Positions 14,201 to 16,362 of a DNA stretch of 16,362 bases are shown piece by piece (position 1 is the stretch's first letter; the number at the start of each line of letters is the position of its first letter). The DNA is taken from positions 1-16,362 of the forward strand of contig NZ_JAACGD010000008.1 in NCBI RefSeq assembly GCF_022810445.1, given 5' to 3'. This stretch comes from Candidatus Cardinium sp. cBcalN2 (GTDB lineage: Bacteria > Bacteroidota > Bacteroidia > Cytophagales > Amoebophilaceae). The translations under genes were made by a program, and so were the position numbers. The notes below the pieces were generated by a model, which saw only the letters and a list, made by a program, of their open reading frames with translations, made no database searches and had not been told where the DNA came from.

Positions 14201-15696
14201 GTCTTGATGTCTGTTAAATGGGCCACTACTTCTAGCTTATTCAGGTGATTTCCTTGCACTTTTAAATCAACTCTCCCAGAAAGGGATCGAATAGGCAGTA
14301 TGGGTAGGATGGCATCTATGGCTACCCTATGCAAGGTGAGGTAACCCGTTACATCTTGATGCGGTTTACCTAGATGATGCAAGTTTAGGTCTATTTGTAT
14401 AGCACCTAGATTAGATCTCTTTAGCAGCTCAATTGCTAATGGCCATTTTGCTGTCGAAGCTTTTCGATGCTCCTGAAATAGACGCAATGCATTTGCGTGT
14501 GCTGGGCTGTTCAACTCCGCTTCTCCTAAGAATAATTCATCACCAATAACGCTGGCAGGCAGTCTATTGGTTGTAATCTGTCCCGTTAATCTAGCTTTTT
14601 GGGTATTTCCCACAAAGGCAGCATTAGTTATATCAACATATCTCAATCCTAATTTATTAAAATATACTGATGGTTTTTTAGGGAGATCGTCCATATAAAC
14701 CTTAGCCGTTTTTACTAAAAAATCTGCATGGACGCCATCATAGGAACCTGTACTCTGAATACAGCTATTTAATGCACCAAAAACTAGCTGACAATTTTGC
14801 CATTTCATAGCCTGTGGACTTAAGGAAAAGACCCCATCTAATTTATATAAGATATGGGGACCCTTAAAAAAGTCTGAAAACGTACTTAACTCAATCGAAG
14901 ATAGCACTGTTGTATGCAATACTGCGTCCAATTCAATATTTTCTTGGTCAGCGAAAATGGAAAATTGTTTGTTATGCTTGAGTGTAAAATCGCCCTGTAG
15001 GTTACTATATTTTGTAACCAAATGACAATTTTTTAGCATAATAGAATGATATCCAATAGTAAATTGGGTCATCAAGTTTTTTAACGAGAGAGGTATACCA
15101 TCTATCTCTTGGTAAGAGAGTGTAGTTAAGTAGCCTGAATGATGATCTGCAAAAGAGCGAAAATGGCTTATACCTAAGGCTATATTTTTTACGCTAATCG
15201 TTTGTTGTTTTATTGGATTATGGTAGTATAGATTAATGCCATTTAATTGAATGGTATCTATAGATAAATCTGTATTGGTTGCTGGTATAAAAGGTAAAAT
15301 GACCTTGGTATAAAAGGTGGAAATATTTAACCCTTGCTCAACATGCTTTTCAAGGTGAACAACTCCACCCACCACTGAAAGAGAATGAATAATATTAGAT
15401 CCTAACAAGCATAGATCTAATAAATTAAGCTTACCCTTACATAGATGAATAGAAAATAAAGGATTACCCTGAGGATCTCTAACCTCTACACCCGCCAATT
15501 TAACCTGGCGTAACCAGGTTAAACGCAGGGCATCACATTTAATTTGGTAATGAGTGGTTTGATGCAAATACGTACATAAACTACTAAGCAATCTTTGCTG
15601 CACCGGAGGCAGGTGTAATAGGCCCAAGATGGTTACTAATAGTATGACTACAGCACATAATACATTCCTAAATAGCTTTAGATACCATCTTTGCAT
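11296..15696 (-). CDS. tamB: TamB-like translocation/assembly module protein (DUF490)
   Basis: A 1466-residue AsmA-superfamily envelope protein. One N-terminal membrane span (about 11-29) anchors it in the inner membrane. A very long run of short beta strands follows, expected to form the periplasm-spanning lipid-conducting groove of TamB/AsmA-like proteins. The C-terminal DUF490/TamB domain covers roughly the last 320 residues, with signs such as the GTGTIQLEVG and GNYLFQSGTYTVSV strands and a terminal GISFAYTKKFW. The length fits Bacteroidota TamB. I chose the ATG at 15696 (MQRWYLKLFR); a frame 20 residues longer needs TTG. In proteobacteria TamB works with the Omp85 protein TamA and is linked to phospholipid transport to the outer membrane. 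No Omp85 partner is in this window. It runs uninterrupted, with no frameshift, despite its size. Confidence 0.92.
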   Translation of the reverse strand: MQRWYLKLFRNVLCAVVILLVTILGLLHLPPVQQRLLSSLCTYLHQTTHYQIKCDALRLTWLRQVKLAGVEVRDPQGNPLFSIHLCKGKLNLLDLCLLGSNIIHSLSVVGGVVHLEKHVEQGLNISTFYTKVILPFIPATNTDLSIDTIQLNGINLYYHNPIKQQTISVKNIALGISHFRSFADHHSGYLTTLSYQEIDGIPLSLKNLMTQFTIGYHSIMLKNCHLVTKYSNLQGDFTLKHNKQFSIFADQENIELDAVLHTTVLSSIELSTFSDFFKGPHILYKLDGVFSLSPQAMKWQNCQLVFGALNSCIQSTGSYDGVHADFLVKTAKVYMDDLPKKPSVYFNKLGLRYVDITNAAFVGNTQKARLTGQITTNRLPASVIGDELFLGEAELNSPAHANALRLFQEHRKASTAKWPLAIELLKRSNLGAIQIDLNLHHLGKPHQDVTGYLTLHRVAIDAILPILPIRSLSGRVDLKVQGNHLNKLEVVAHLTDIKTSGYSYKAVEASCIMANARATFQLHSKDPSAKLALAGSYHMAGEQSLKAHGTIEQAHLEKLGIVANPLLVGTHFSLKIKNILNKSPRGAVILNRCTLQGLEKKVVCKQLAINLQEQGGQELLTLTSPLIDCSVQGLFTISDLFEHIKYLIKRFKNPVEQIAIPAPFHLDYAINCKKVWPILNWFSNDSYIASATTFSGHFAYDTDYHFSLDLPMASSLCFKKCNMENVTIKLNMSHLMNGKKRLVELAISSDKQDWHQLFQTDRLSLQFFMDKHNFTFSKKLSNHDNHLSIACSGLLMDQAVYIDLLPSRLTTKGKIWAIAMERTSCISKAAIAIGNVSITSGQESICIGGTLTQSATKDPLHCTIDHLVLDYASPAGPCKGIIDTSLVAHLRKGQIIATGLLSLKDATIKDYTVGTFSTKVDCNLLENKLVLEGSLQKAEQQLLKLNGSYHFMQPADSLAITTIFNQMDLDLLNLFFASVCSDITGKLSGQFQLTGSLNAPKVNGKGIIDKGKLTINYLNTSYQANGKIKLQDNYLYVKQLHLRDGRSGHAHLSGYIAMQNSFPVMLSGRMATFHLLHTTRMDNADFYGDLYASGALQMEGSIYDLLLKMQITADKGLCTIVAHDKENLDNTTKLVQFVYNKERKEQPYRVAKDENDSAIKLVLDLVILPTIKTQVVFGSSHNDMNDILQGQGTGTIQLEVGTNRKPYVMGNYLFQSGTYTVSVYSLIQKTFTIAANSQVNFNGYPQEGIAHIEACYRQTASIAELYPQTNDKRPIPVEICLSAYGRLAHPHIAYQLFFPVKSMDFELNSALEACASKALLDKNYLNKQILSLLIAKRIYNEQAIDRGDALRNSINDLLSQRIQNLVSKIKDNLEIETDLGINQSKDEEENMFQKTKIKISYLLLSERLKLSSTLGRYSRFINDWEIAYRVTKAYNMHAKLYQQPLQSKDANLALFGISFAYTKKFW

Positions 15697-15887
15697 GGCA
15701 TAAAAAGGCTGTTTTATCTTTTTCAAAACAAGTGAGGTAATACAATAATAATGCAATTATAAGATTAATTAAGGCTAGGTGCAATCTTTTATCTACCAAG
15801 ACCTTTCATATCTCATACACACGCTTACCTCACCAATGCAATTTTTATAACCGATTTTATAGCATCCTATGCAATCAGCAACATACC

Positions 15888-16262
15888 TTATATAGCTCTT
15901 TTAGTATCAGCACTAGCCCTAATAGAATCAAACGTAGGGTGATTAAACCTTGCGTGCTTTATTTTTTTCCAATCAGATGTAAGAGGAGGCATCTCCGGAC
16001 ATCTTAAACCAAGAAAATTATAAGAGTAAGGGCAAGTGTAAGGGTAAAGGCAAGGGTAAGATTGAGCATCAACAAACAAAAAAAACATCAAAAATTTTGA
16101 CGCTGTGTATAGTGCATTCGATTGTGGTATCCAGTAACTACTTTGTGGACGTATTGGACCTGAACCTAATAATTGTTTTGTATGAACACAGGAAGAGAAA
16201 GTATAAAAAATGAATAGCCAGGTGAATAGGCTCAAGCTACTATAGGTATATTTTTTTTTCAT
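15888..16262 (-). CDS. Small predicted lipoprotein, unknown function
   Basis: A 124-residue protein of no family I recognise. It begins MKKKYTYSSLSLFTWLF and has a lipoprotein-type signal peptide: a Lys-rich n-region, a hydrophobic core and a lipobox-like FSSC with the lipidated Cys at residue 25. The mature part is rich in Pro, Tyr and Cys. It includes YPCLYPYTCPYSYN (69-82), encoded by a degenerate hexanucleotide tandem repeat, and ends in a basic region. Another hydrophobic patch (about 56-64) precedes the repeat. I used the ATG at 16262; the longer frame starts from TTG. It is 191 bases upstream of the tamB start on the same strand, so joint transcription is possible but not shown. The signal peptide is the main support for it being real. 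Confidence 0.55.
   Translation of the reverse strand: MKKKYTYSSLSLFTWLFIFYTFSSCVHTKQLLGSGPIRPQSSYWIPQSNALYTASKFLMFFLFVDAQSYPCLYPYTCPYSYNFLGLRCPEMPPLTSDWKKIKHARFNHPTFDSIRASADTKRAI
16020..16061. repeat. Degenerate hexanucleotide tandem repeat inside lipoprotein gene
   Basis: About six consecutive units of the form g(t/c)aag(g/a) run from 16026 to 16061 (gtaagg, gcaagt, gtaagg, gtaaag, gcaagg, gtaaga), with a further weak unit before them. Six bases equal two codons, so unit gain or loss would keep the reading frame. On the coding strand it specifies the Pro/Tyr/Cys-rich stretch. Confidence 0.65.
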
Positions 16263-16362
16263 GGTATTGCTATTTAATGATGGTATAATCAATTGTAGTA
16301 GTTGATATTTAATCTGACCGGCATTAAAAAATTAATGTATATACTTGTCAGTTAAGTTTAGT

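Noticed and set aside
16322-16337. cattaa-aaaa-ttaatg inverted repeat upstream of the lipoprotein gene
   Set aside because: It is purely AT and short, and such palindromes are expected by chance in this base composition.
1-16362. A new defence, toxin-antitoxin, secretion or phage-derived system
   Set aside because: Every long gene is either a recognised housekeeping or envelope family or a single barrel-like or lipoprotein gene. No nuclease, helicase, toxin, tail or transposase genes cluster here.

Overview
The window looks like chromosome from an AT-rich, reduced Bacteroidota endosymbiont, most plausibly of the Cardinium/Amoebophilus group (Amoebophilaceae). This assignment is inference. 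It rests on AT-rich base use, the absence of Shine-Dalgarno sequences before most genes, a Bacteroidota-type long MraY, a TamB with the Bacteroidota C-terminal style, two lineage-specific outer-membrane-like proteins with no family I can name, and scattered decayed intergenic repeats. No 16S gene or other decisive marker is present.

Layout from left to right. At 145-1405 (minus) lies a small envelope operon: a SIMPL-domain protein followed by a CvpA-family membrane protein. At 1608-2876 (minus) is a secreted, probably beta-barrel protein with a clear rho-independent terminator behind it. At 2877-3571 is a 0.7 kb non-coding stretch containing an inverted pair of repeats. At 3572-5176 (minus) is a second probable outer-membrane protein with an internally duplicated motif. 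At 5486-8367 (minus) a long-chain acyl-CoA ligase is followed 14 bases later by mraY, so the two are probably co-transcribed. At 8534-9001 (plus) is smpB. At 9002-9252 is a second repeat-rich spacer. At 9253-10470 (minus) is a PLP-dependent Cys/Met-metabolism enzyme, divergent from engB (10656-11246, plus). engB converges on the large tamB gene (11296-15696, minus). The window closes with a small predicted lipoprotein (15888-16262, minus) that contains a hexanucleotide tandem repeat.

Functionally most of the window concerns the cell envelope: MraY for lipid I synthesis, an acyl-CoA ligase for activating fatty acids (possibly host-derived), TamB for envelope biogenesis, two barrel-like proteins and a lipoprotein. 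SmpB (ribosome rescue) and EngB (50S assembly) are housekeeping genes.

I see no defence, toxin-antitoxin, phage, CRISPR or secretion cluster, no intact transposase and no tRNA or rRNA. The least explained structure is a family of diverged non-coding repeats, about 60-125 bp each, at four places in the first 9.2 kb. A second module recurs at two of those places and carries a possibly conserved mini-ORF.
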